A stretch of DNA of 64,000 nucleotides from Membranipora membranacea. Lineage: Eukaryota; Bryozoa; Gymnolaemata; Cheilostomatida; Membraniporidae. Below, piece by piece: positions 1 to 10,796 of the stretch. The notes beneath the pieces were generated by a model, which ran no database searches, was not told the origin of the DNA, and saw only the letters and a program-made list of their open reading frames with translations. Each line of letters starts with the position of its first letter. Position 1 is the first letter of the stretch. A program made the translations under genes and the position numbers. The stretch spans positions 4,092,001 through 4,156,000 of the forward strand of contig OU612073.1 in assembly GCA_914767715.1 (NCBI GenBank). The letters are read 5' to 3'.

Positions 1-3000
1 GACATGTTTGAGATTATTTCAGCATATTATAGAATCACAACTTGGCAAACATAAAATGTGGGCGCAACTGTCAAATAATCATTGCCAAATACACGCTACT
101 ATACAGCAACAAAATATGTAAAAAGGGATACTTTAATGAAAATGCCGAAATATTAAATTAATATTCATCATAATACTCAATAACTGACAACATTTAGTTC
201 AATCAATTGGCCAGCCATTTATTAAACCAGCGGGTTTTAAAGGTATTTTCATATTAATATATCAGAGTAACAAGTGCTTGAAATAAATTATTAGCACTTC
301 TAGATGTCTCATATTTAATGTCAGTGAATAATCGTCGGCAATCACAGCTAACAGTGCTCAACCAGGGAGTATGTCCAAATCTCTCCGGGCCTCAATATAA
401 TTTAGAGTAGTGTAACTTGGGACAATGTAATAGCTGCCATCAAAATATAACCAATGGTGTCCGCAGTGGTGCTATTTATTTGAATAGCTTTTTCAGAAAT
501 TGAAGGTTTGAGTGCAATGAGCTGTGATAATTGCTGACCAGCATGGCCCCCATTTGGGTTATAAATATCAATGGCTATCGCTGCTCTGGTAAAAAAAAAA
601 GAGAAATTTACCTTCTTTTCTTTTTTGAGCCGTGACCACCAATACGGTATTTCTCTACCATCAGGGAGGAAAACACAACAGTAAATCAAATGGAATTAAT
701 CTACAAAATCTTGATGTAGGCTCTCATGAAAACTTCTAGAAAGAAAATTGAATGAAAGTTCTGAGCAAAACTTTATGTTGTAGGATAAGAGGTAGTTGAT
801 TCAACAAACAGCGTTAGAACTTGTGTTTTTTGTAGTAGTTTTTGAGCTTACTGTGGGAGCGCTTAAACTTTTGCCGTGTGATTAATCCCTCTTTGATGCT
901 GATTTTTTTAATATCGTTGACAAAAAACAAAAAACAATGTTTTGCCTGGGTGACATTCCGTTAACCACTATGATAGTACTACTATAAAAGTACTTCTGGC
1001 ACAAATTAAGTCACAACTTTCAATTCTGATGAAATGAGGTCACTTGAGAGGCATGAATTGGAGTATTTTTTGTCAACCAGTCTGATCAAAGTCCCCGAGC
1101 AAACGCAACAAATGCAACACAAGCATAAAACCCGATTTTACAAGCCTGATTTAACCAGTATATTAGAAAAGTACTCACAAACCAACAAAAAGTTCAAAAT
1201 TTCCTAATTTTAATTCTCAAAAAATCAACTAACAGATAATGGTATATTTGTGAGGATACGGTTTATCACCTCATGTAAATGGTGAACTTTTACATTTTTA
1301 AAAGTACTCATCAAACACAAAAAATTAAAATTGTTAAAATTTGTTATTTTTTTAAAAGCCACTAAAAAAGCATCTCTTAAGTCAGTTGTGTGGAAACATG
1401 ATTAAGACATCAAGTGTATGGGATAAGGGGGTTCATCTCTCAATTGTTTACATTTATGATATTTCAAATTTTACATGTTTTTTGCTGTATATTTATATCG
1501 TTTGAAACAACAATTAAACCCGACCTTTTTGTGAAGATTTAATTGCTAACTATCTAAAAATGTGCAGTTTGTAGCCTTAGTCTATACTAAAGGGGTACTT
1601 ATGATTGATAATCTAAAGGGCACTAGCGCTATACACGATAGTTAATGAAACCATTAATGAATCTACCGTAACAGAACCAAAAGTTGTGTGCCCCAAACAC
1701 CCAAACACATATAAGATGTAATAGATAATAAATATATAACAAACTATATAAATAATCATTGATGAAAATTCTCAATAGTTTCCAAGAGATTCATCTTAGA
1801 CTCGGCAATGAAGGAACTAGCTATGCAAAAAAAGGGCGAAATTTCAATCGGCACATTATGACAAATGATTTGTCGAATTTAGAGAACAGATCATTGTATA
1901 CATGGTTTTTGACCTCTTGGCCAACCAACGATAATTAATTTCTACGTCCGTAAATGACAATCATGGTTTACAAGCAAAATTTCTTTTTCTTGGCACATGA
2001 ATAGAAGAAAGCACAAGGAAGTCACTATTTCCTTGTACAAAGCATTGCAACAGAGCAATGATTTTTTGGACAAAGTGTTCTCAAAATAACTCCAATTTAA
2101 TAAAATCCTATAAATATTCAATTTTATCTCACAACCGGTACAAAAAATGCCCTGATACCCAAAGCAAACCAAATATACAAATCTTTTGTAAAACTAGTAT
2201 CAAAAAATAATAAGATTGTTGCTATCAAGGAGTTTGTCCCTACTCCCTGATGCTATCTTCTATCGGATTCTACCTTATTTTACTTGAGTTGTCTTCCCTC
2301 CATACAAGTGTAGACAATTTGAGATATCATCACATAATGTTTGATGTGGAATCAGGGAGGGTGCTATATCCCACTCTCTCTGGTGAAATTTAGCAGGGAG
2401 TTTGAGACTGAATCCCTGGCTGTTATTAAAGTGTGTTTTGAAGCAGCTTCGTTCTAAAGTTTATGGTTGTGAGGTGAAAAATGTTTTAATTTTGAATTAT
2501 AAGTGTCATGGATTGTTCATACCTCCATGGTTCAAAAATATGATAAATATAGCCCAGCCCAATTGCTCTTTTGACAAATACCCTGGGCATCACATTAATT
2601 TACAATAAAAATGTATTCAGTACTTTTTGCTGCAACTTTGTCTTGTGGTCAACAGATAAATTCAGTTGTCAACCGACCAATGAGGAACAATGAGAGCTCT
2701 CGTACATAGGACTAGCACACAAAAGTACTCAGGTGTTAGCAACGGCTGGTCTCCATCGTAATTTGGTGATTGATTCACAAGGAAAATTACCATGTAGTGT
2801 TTTTTTGTCAATCAGAAGTTGATGTCATCCAATTAAATATTTGGTAAATTAATAACCCAGTAAACAGACATTATTTTTACAATTAAAAATTCCTTTAATT
2901 TCAAGGAGCCGATGCCAAAAACAACATTTCTCAATTTGATATTATAAATCCAATGCCAAAGTTTTTTTGTGAAACCACACCTCTGGGGAATGGCTACACA

Positions 3001-3247
3001 GTGTTGTATGTGGGAAACTGCTCACATTGCCATTAATTAGTTTCCTCATGCCTGCTTTATTTATTGATAGTATGTGACGTCAGTTCAGGGTCAATTTTAT
3101 GGCATCATGCATATTAAGTGTACAACTTTTTTTTTTAATTTTACCTGATTTTTTTGGGATTTGAGTTGACGATTATTATTTTTTGCTCAAAAGTTGCGAC
3201 AATTCCACACAAAAAATCTATATGGTATTGCATAAAACAATAGATGG
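1..3247. other. Intergenic, no supported gene
   Basis: AT-rich sequence with frequent stops on both strands. The only stretch that looks even weakly coding is the minus-strand frame at 402-689, listed separately. Short 'tccctgat/atcaggga' inverted motifs occur near 2239-2247 and 2351-2360, resembling hairpin elements elsewhere in the window. I see no RNA gene or recognisable transposon protein. Confidence 0.5.
402..689 (-). CDS. Possible coding fragment, unknown
   Basis: This is an open frame of about 95 codons on the minus strand ending in TAA at 402-404. The C-terminal half is of mixed, protein-like composition and contains IYNPNGGHAGQQLSQL. Just before it, a pyrimidine run ending in ACCAG (about 586-600) looks like a splice acceptor. 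The part from about 585 down could therefore be a terminal exon of a gene whose other exons lie upstream on the minus strand, but I could not find them. A 26-nt intron (586-611) within the frame is formally possible but would shift the frame. I recognise no family. It could equally be a chance open frame in AT-rich DNA. Confidence 0.2.
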   Translation of the reverse strand: MIYCCVFLPDGREIPYWWSRLKKEKKVNFSFFFTRAAIAIDIYNPNGGHAGQQLSQLIALKPSISEKAIQINSTTADTIGYILMAAITLSQVTLL

Positions 3248-3255
3248 TATAAAAG
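3248..3255 (+). promoter_or_regulatory. TATA box of the secreted-protein gene
   Basis: TATAAAAG lies 80 bp upstream of the first ATG (3328). A pyrimidine-flanked CA about 30 bp downstream (attccatcac, near 3281-3290) is a plausible initiator. This is a sequence match plus correct spacing; transcription start is not otherwise shown. Confidence 0.55.
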
Positions 3256-3327
3256 TGAGGTTCTAACCAAGGACAAATCATTCCATCACACAAATCAAAT
3301 TACAAGAAAAAAGATCTCAGACACACG

Positions 3328-5992
3328 ATGGCTTTAGGAGTAAGCAACGTTCAGACTATTGTGAGCGGAACAGTTGCTGTGTTGTCTTTCTGTATGATTG
3401 GTAAGCGTGATTTTTACCCTATTTACTACAGCATGTTAATTTTTAACCTAAAGATTTAGGTTTCAGGAGTTGTTAGTCAGGACCAGTAATATAGCAGTAT
3501 TATAGCAGTATTATAGCAGTATTATAGCAGTATTATAGCAGTATTATAGCAGTATTATAGCAGTATTATAGCAGTATTATAGCAGTATTATAGCAGTATT
3601 ATAGCAGTATTATAGCAGTATTATAGCAGTATTATAGCAGTATTATAGCAGTAGGTTGCAAAGCATTATTACATTTCACATTTGATAGACACAAAACCTC
3701 AGCTTTGCCCATTTTATTGGTAGAAATTACTCACTGTATGTATATTATATCAGTTACTCTATCCTTTTGATCGCCTGCAGAAAATTTTGACACCTGAAAT
3801 GTATCTAGGAGTTGGCTTCTTTTGTCACATTGGAAGATAACATATATATTTATACAATATTCTTATCATTCATACCACCAGAAACATGAATCAAATTGTT
3901 CTAGCGAATTATATTTTCATTTTCAAAGCTGAATGACAATGTTAGGCCTTGGTTGCCTCGTAGGATGAGCTGTAGTGTACTGCTGGGCTTGCATAACTAA
4001 GCGTGTATGAAAGCATAGTATAAGTATAAGTTTTAACTGAATCTCGCATTTTCATTTTGAGAAAATTTACGGATTGTAAATGGTGACCTGCGGAGGTGTG
4101 TATATCATTATTATTATTGTGTTTATTCTATAATTTCTACAGCTCAAGTATGGAGTAGCTGTGTCACTCTACCACCTCCTATTACCAGTAAAGTTGTCAC
4201 CATACAGGTGCGCAAAGGTGACTCCACCAACAAACACTGGAAACAAGCTGGCATATCTAGGTCTAATCGTTCCTTGAGAGGCACGACTAGTTTTGACCAA
4301 ACCTCAGATAGATGTAAGTTGTGCAAAAAAAACTTAAAGAGCATTTATAAGATTCAAATGTAATCTGTTTCATCCTACAGGACAGGAGTCTGAATTTCTG
4401 AAGTGCATAGGTATAGAGAGTTTGCTCAGTTTTTGGAGTGAATACTTCTACCTACCTCAGCAACTGAGCAATGTTTGTATTGTCTAAACTGATAAAGTCT
4501 TGCTGAACTGTTTTTAATTTTTTTTCAATTCAGCAATAAAACCCATTACCTTTAATTAATTTCAGATCAGTTTGAGATGACAGCTTACGTTATAACTGGT
4601 AATATATATGTCTCGATACTTGGAATGAGGTCTTATGGTGGCGATCGGTCGTATGTCAGCGCAGGAATCGCTGGGAGCTATGTATCTCTGGTGGTGAGTG
4701 ATAATATACACTCATCAACCCTGACCTTGTCACTGGTGGCCACAAGGGTAGATCTGCTCCAGTCTAATCTAAGATACTTTATTATAACTTTAAAGCTAAA
4801 ATTAAAGTTTGTTGATTTACGTCAGTATTAATAACACAGGGCTGATCTATGAACTGTCTAATCACAAGACCCCAGAATTACTCTAAACTCAGGCAAATCA
4901 TGATCATTCACTACAAGATTGATAAATGCTGGATTTCTCTGTTTTAGGGTAGCTGGCAAACACCAACAACCACATGCAGTGAGACCTTATTTAGATGTGA
5001 GGGACAGTGTGTTGACTGTGGTGACTGTGCTTGGCTCTTTAATAGCGGACCGGTATCAGGCACTGTACGTCTAGAGGATGCATCGAACAGTAAGTATTTG
5101 TACACAGGGGCGTGTCTGTACACAGGGGCGTATTGTGACTTCTTTCCCACCCCGTAATTTAACTTGCGGAATATCCGTAAGCAGATTTGCTATTAAGTTG
5201 AAAATTAAATGATTTAGTTTGTCTAATTATACAAAAGGTCTGATCTCAACTACTTGATAATACAGTTTGAACCTACATGTTTCTAGGGATCTGGTGTTAC
5301 AATACGCCCATGTTGTCCGTAAACCATCCTATGCCTGGTTCGCCTCTAATGTTCAAAATTGTGGATCATTCAAAAATGGCATTGCTTTATTGAAGTGGCA
5401 AGCATACTAAGTTTCACTTGCTCAACTCTATCAACAGTTCGGCTACAGCGTCCAAGTTTTGAATCTTTCACTTTTTACAGTTTACACATAATCTCATCCT
5501 CAAATAAATGTTGATCGGACGTAGGAGTTATCTGCCATCGTGCGCTGTGATTTTATCAATAATAAGATTATGTATCATGCGTTATGTATCATGTATCATC
5601 AATCTTATGTATCATGTATCATGTATCATGTATCATGTAACATCAATCTTATGTATCATGTATCATCAATCTAATGTAACCATATTCTCATTTGCCCCGA
5701 AAGGGGCACTGAATAGGAAATAAAGTTCATATTATTATATATATATATATTATATATATATTGTGTTACAAGTGTAAGTTAGCTGTCTTTCTCTCTGGCA
5801 GGGCAAATTTAAACAACCCACCAATTACTATCCTAGAATTCATTGACATAACTAACAATCATTTCATGCCGATCTATTTTCTTTTTCCCAGGTTTTCTCA
5901 GAGTTGGACAGAACGGTCATTACCCAAGATTTCAGATGAGCCCACAATATGGCAACCCCTGGTATACATTTTATGATATAATTTCAGTGTAG
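3328..5992 (+). CDS. Secreted cysteine-containing protein, unknown family
   Basis: This is a predicted secreted protein of 204 residues in five exons: 3328-3400, 4143-4313, 4566-4693, 4948-5089 and 5892-5992 (TAG). All joins use GT...AG, and the exons sum to an exact multiple of three. Residues 1 to about 24 form a signal peptide with hydrophobic core VAVLSFCMI, probably cleaved near AQVWSS. No transmembrane segment follows. Exon 4 carries a tight cysteine cluster (CSETLFRCEGQCVDCGDC), suggesting a disulfide-stabilised extracellular fold. The C-terminus is rich in aromatic residues, Gly and Pro (FQMSPQYGNPWYTFY). A 163-bp 11-mer minisatellite lies in intron 1 and an ATGTATC-type repeat in intron 4. 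I recognise no family, and role is unknown. The TATA promoter and signal peptide support a real gene; exon 5 is the least certain exon. Confidence 0.7.
3491..3653. repeat. 11-bp minisatellite (about 15 copies)
   Basis: Near-perfect head-to-tail copies of atagcagtatt fill 163 bp of intron 1 of the secreted-protein gene. The homogeneity implies recent expansion. Confidence 0.97.
5571..5680. repeat. ATGTATC/atcaatctt tandem repeat
   Basis: Irregular array of the 7-mer atgtatc interrupted by atcaatctta blocks, in intron 4 of the secreted-protein gene. It is followed by a (TA)n tract at about 5734-5762. Confidence 0.9.
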
Positions 5993-7400
5993 TGTCTATC
6001 AGCCTTAACTCTGACATAGCTTCCTGTCTATGATCCGACCTTGACCTCACTCTGACCTAAATATAAGACTCTTTATTTATGTTTCCTTCTCGCTACCCGC
6101 AAACCATTTCACAGTTCAAGCTTATGCTTATGTTTTTTCAACTTCGCTTATTTGGTTATGATTATGTCCTTGGGTGTTGTTGATTCACAGCATTTTATTC
6201 TGAAGATGATAAATCCATTTGAAACTTAACAGGAAATTTTCTTTGTGATGCCCTCTGACTACTAAGCTTTCTGATATCTTCTGATGTATTAACAGTTCAT
6301 TCATAAATATCTGTGATCAAAGTAACTAAACTATAATAATGGTTCTTCTTGACCACCACAACCTTGTACCAGTTTAACGAAGTTCATGATATTGAAGAAA
6401 AGCAATTCGCTGCTTGCAAGGAGTTAGAGACAACTACTGCTGCTTGTTGCTGCAGCTTCTACTCTTGTAATAGACTATACCTCCTGTCAAATATCAGTCT
6501 TGTGACCATATTATTGTTTAATTGCCTAACTGCTTTTTCTATTGATCTGATTATAGATTAAAATATTGATTTATATGTGCTTATTGCTTTAACTTTCAAA
6601 TAAATTTATGCATAAAAATGATAATGATAGTAAACTCTTCTCTGTATATCACCATGTGAAGTTAAATTGGTACCTCCAAAAAGTGTGAGAATTATAATTT
6701 TGGCAATCCCACAGTCATTTTGTCTGGGATGACTTGTTATAAAAATAAGTTTCACCATACAAATTTCCCAAATGCGTTGACATTTTTCTGAGTAACTAGG
6801 AACATCTTAGCTATAGTTTTATTGAGATATATATCCCGATGTAAAGTGAAGCTACATGTATGAATGAAATATGAGATAAGAACCACCTTCTCTCCCTTTA
6901 CACTTTATATAGTTTTATCGAGATGCATTTCACTGGGTGAGTTTGAGCTGCCGACAGCTGTTTTGATGTATTTTCAATAATGTTTAGTCATACAGGACAT
7001 TATTACTGGTAATTATTTGGCAAGCTAATTCTGAATATAACCCCTTAAAAAACAGTCTTGACATAAAATACTCACAAAAATATGGATTGGAAGTGCGGCA
7101 CAGTAAGAGTACTGTCAAACCACACCAAAAAAATAAAGATGAGAGCAATTATAATAAAATATATACATAATCAAGTTCTAAATGAGTATATTATGAGTTT
7201 TGGTGTTAATTGCGATAAAGTGTTCGTTTACATGAATAAACATAGGGAAGATGGTGATGAGCATAATGTAAGTCAAGGCACAGCTGATAAGATGGTGTAT
7301 TACTCTTCTCAAAAATACTCCAAAAAAGAACTAAACACTCATGTTAATTCAAACCATAACCATGAAACATAAACAAAACATAACAATCCTCAACAACCAA
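5993..7400. other. Convergent intergenic region with 3' UTRs
   Basis: This lies between the stops of the secreted-protein gene (+) and the TMEM272-like gene (-). It is AT-rich. A plus-strand AATAAA at 6599-6604 could end the left gene about 600 nt after its stop. Open frames here (6349-6561, 7082-7372) have AT-driven composition and no domain signal, so I treat them as non-coding. Confidence 0.5.
6599..6604 (+). terminator. Candidate poly(A) signal, secreted-protein gene
   Basis: First clear AATAAA on the plus strand after the TAG at 5990-5992, about 600 nt downstream. It is hexamer evidence only, and a variant signal closer to the stop is possible. Confidence 0.35.
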
Positions 7401-10400
7401 TCAACTCTTATCATCATCATCAGTACTGGCACATATACCTATACAGCCTATACATATACACGTACACGTACAGCACCCACATGTTATGTATATAGATGTG
7501 ATGAGCCAGAAGGAGAATAGTAAGAGATACGGGTCACAGAATTGTTCTGGGTCACAGTCGTATACATCACAAGGTCGATCCTTCCATGCTTGGTATATGT
7601 ACACATTACCTGTAATAAACACCAACATGGTTATGCTAAAGGCAAACTTACTTCATGATGAAATTAATTGTGACAACAATTACAGTTATTGCAAGGTGCA
7701 CTTTCACTGCCGCTATTCTGGCTATTCCTCAAACAGGTAAACAAACTCTACACTTTCTACACTACCTCCAACCTGCCTGCAAACTGAGAGCAACTTGACG
7801 CGGAATATGGCGGCCGCGCTCATAAACCACTGCTGCCACACAGCCATATGTGTGGTTATAGAATTCTGTATAGCCAAAAACTAATAAAATGAGGCTGCAA
7901 TCTCAGCATTGTCACCTAGTGTGCAAATAATTTGCATTAACTGAACGCCAAAATTAGGGTATGAATTAATTATCTACCGCAACAGGTGACGTAGTTACTG
8001 TCTTACCAGTGCAAATTGTACACATCATAATCTGGTGCGTAGATTTCATGCCCTGATTTTGAAGATCAGTTTGTGCAAATTATTTGCCCATTAGGTGACA
8101 ATAATGAGATTTAAGACTCAATTAATTATCTTGGAGCTATGCAGAATTCAATGAGCACAAATTTGCATGAGTGGCAGCAGTAGTTTAAGGCACCTTCATT
8201 TCTCAGTCTTTGGACAGAGGCAGACATTTGATTTTAACCCACATTTTCAACCACCTCCGAGTAGCTCTAATTACAACAAACACATGGAGGAATGCGGAAC
8301 TCTCAGAACCCAAACTAGAAGCAATCATTACTCTACTTTTCCTACGTACTCACCTGTTATGAACCAGCCAACTAAAAACAGAAACATTATTCCATCAAAA
8401 AAGTCCAAACATGGATGGTTCTTCTTTTTCTTATTTTCAGAGTTGTCACCCCCGCCGTCAGTAGTTGGAGGAGCGGATGGTGCTCCAGCCTCCTGATTGG
8501 TTGACTGAGAGTTGCGACGCTTTTGTATCTTCTTTATCATCTGACGCAGAGCGACAGTGAGGAAATAGAAGGCAGTAGTAGAGCCAGCTACCACCAGATA
8601 AATAGGAATCATCTTCACTGCGGGACACTCGTCAAAGAATAACACACCTACAAATATACCATATTTATGTCAAACACAAATGTCGGTCAGTAATTAGATA
8701 AATTAACAACAGTAGGAAGGATAAATCCATTTCATACTGCTATAGAAGGAGAGAATGCTGCTCACTTTGAGATATTTGAGTACCTAATCATGATCTTATG
8801 ACCTCAATATCAGCGCATACTACTTTAGGAGTCAGACTTACGCACAGATTTACAGAAGGTCTATGAAGGGCCATATTGTGTCTATTTATTGCGAATCAGG
8901 ATAATGAGTACATTTATTAAATTCAGTTTTCACAAAACATAATTCTGTTGTGACAAGATATTATGGAATGAAACCCTTATGGTCAACATGAAGGTAGAAA
9001 CATTGATTGAACCATAGATTTGATAATTAAGTCTATGTATAAAACTTACCTATGACAAGCATAGCTACTGGTACCCCAATAAAGAGCACAAAGGCGACAA
9101 AGCGGAGAACTACAAAAATTAAAAAACCCAGAGTTACTGGAGGCTGTAAATCTAAGAGTCATGAGAATGAGACAATCGTGAATAGACCGAGCTGTTGGCG
9201 TCATGTAACTTGTCAAGTATTAACAAGAAGAGGACATCTAAGTCAAGTTTAGATAACCATGTCATCTAACTAGCGAACAGCTTCAAGGCCCAACAGTGCG
9301 CTATGTTCTCTGACAGATGGATCAGTGTAAATTAAAAAACTTATTATAAACTAAAAATTGTACTGGGCATTGAACCAAGGACCCGATATTTCCCTCAGTC
9401 AAGGCACCTAAAATCAATGTTTTAGTCTCATGGTATACAGTCTAAGTCGATAGAGAATTAATAAACTATATTATACTCCTGTAAACTTACGGACAGATAC
9501 AAATATCTGATAAGTCTTATCCCCACAACTGCCTACTTTCTCCAGAGAATCCTTCTGTATCTGCTTCACTTTACCAAAAATAGCATCATATGTCGGCGGT
9601 GGCGCTTCTACAAATAGGACAAGGATGGTGAATATGCAGAACTTTTGAAAAAAGAAAGCTGGAAGATAGCAGCCGATGTGTTCGCCTTCATTGAGGAGTA
9701 CAGTATTCACAAGATTCACTTATCCTCTTTACATTACATGAGTTCACACGTAAGTTAGCTGGAAAGTAGAGTTAGCTAACATAGAGTCATATCCAAACTA
9801 GCTAATATTTACTCCCTGGGATATAGATTTTAGATAGATACCATCTTTTTAACCTAAACTACCTTAAGTTAAGGTGAGAGCTTCTACCTACAGCAGACAG
9901 AAGAGTACCAGGAGACTTCAGAGAATCACACATGAGTTATCATGAGGCTAATACTAATACCAGCTGGCCTAACAATATAACTCTACCAGAAGCATCCTAT
10001 AACAGGTAGCAGCTATATCTAAATGTATTCAAGAATCTAAAACTGTCATCACGATGCAAAAATAAATGGACCATAAATACAGAACACGGGTGATCTGCTG
10101 TCACAAATGGGGTACAGGCTTGAAAGGGAAGACCAAAACCTATTAACCTAGTAGACAGAGCAATATTATTTGTTAACTGAAACAAGTTACTCTGCAGACT
10201 AGACAATATCAGAGAGTGACAACATCAAATTCGACACATGGACTTTAGGAGGGCGATTGTGGTAACAACAATTATTTGAATTGCAATATCTAATTACAGC
10301 CTACCCTTGTAACATGGCTATTATTTATGTTTTGTAGCCGCGTGACAATGGTAATAACAGCCATCTTTCTGTCCTATCTATCTCCATTAGGCTACACTGC

Positions 10401-10771
10401 ACTTACCTGGTAATGTCGCATACTTTGGTGGTACATCAGTACGATGACCGTATAGATCCTGACCTGAACCTACACGCGATATTCCAGGCGGGGGCTGTGC
10501 CGACGCCCCGCCAGTATGTTGTGGGGGTGCAACTACACCTAATGGATAAGCATTTCCATCTGATGGGTTAGCATCTACAAGATATGTACAAGTTGAAGAT
10601 GTAATCAAAGTTCAAGTTATTGATATTGTTTGAACTTCATTTCACCATGGTTGTGAGACAGTCACAATTTGATGTTTGTCAACTCGAGCAACAAGTTTTG
10701 ATTTATTGATTTCCAATCCTCAGCACAGTATTACCTGATGTAGGCAGGGGAGGCTTCTCTGTGGATGCCAT
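7401..10771 (-). CDS. TMEM272-like four-pass membrane protein
   Basis: This is a predicted multipass membrane protein of 294 residues in six exons, read downwards: 10771-10735, 10574-10407, 9607-9491, 9109-9050, 8647-8354 and 7609-7401 (TGA). Every internal junction is phase 1. The N-terminal about 100 residues are cytosolic and proline-rich, with two PPxY motifs (PPKY, PPTY); PPTYDAIFGKVKQ is the typical N-terminal signature of this family. There are four hydrophobic segments: exon 4 (FVAFVLFIGVPVAMLVI), two in exon 5 (IPIYLVVAGSTTAFYFL and IMFLFLVGWFI, either side of a basic and Gly/Asp-rich loop), and one in exon 6 (LLLFSFWLITSIYI). CPAVKMIPIYLVV and the Cys/Asp loop after GNVYIY also fit TMEM272-like proteins. 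PPxY motifs recruit WW-domain ubiquitin ligases in other proteins; that is inference here. The tail is an unusual Cys run followed by DDDDKS. Family function is not established. Confidence 0.85.
9355..9430 (-). mobile_element. Degenerate tRNA-derived SINE relic
   Basis: Read on the minus strand, an RNA polymerase III B-box match (GGTTCAATGCC) follows a tRNA-like stretch of the usual spacing. The A box is poorly preserved. It lies in the third intron of the TMEM272-like gene. Confidence 0.3.
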
Positions 10772-10795
10772 CAGGGACCATCAGCTTCCAATCTA
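10772..10795 (-). promoter_or_regulatory. 5' UTR exon start with overlapping upstream ATG
   Basis: A splice acceptor (CCTTATTTTAG) ends at 10796 on the minus strand, so the ATG exon of the TMEM272-like gene probably begins with 24 nt of 5' UTR and is preceded by a non-coding exon. Within this leader an out-of-frame ATG sits 10 nt before the chosen start and overlaps the main frame. The chosen start is supported by its correct phase into the proline-rich exon 2. Confidence 0.45.
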
Positions 10796-10796
10796 A

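Noticed and set aside
586-611. A 26-nt intron within the 402-689 frame
   Set aside because: Too short for a typical spliceosomal intron, and its removal would shift the frame; more likely only an acceptor or chance.
7082-7372. A 96-codon plus-strand protein
   Set aside because: Lys/Asn/Ile-rich composition follows local AT content. No domain, no splice context, and it lies in the presumed 3' UTR of the convergent gene.
8167-8496. Plus-strand frame of 109 codons
   Set aside because: Largely antisense to exon 5 of the TMEM272-like gene, which has clear family motifs.
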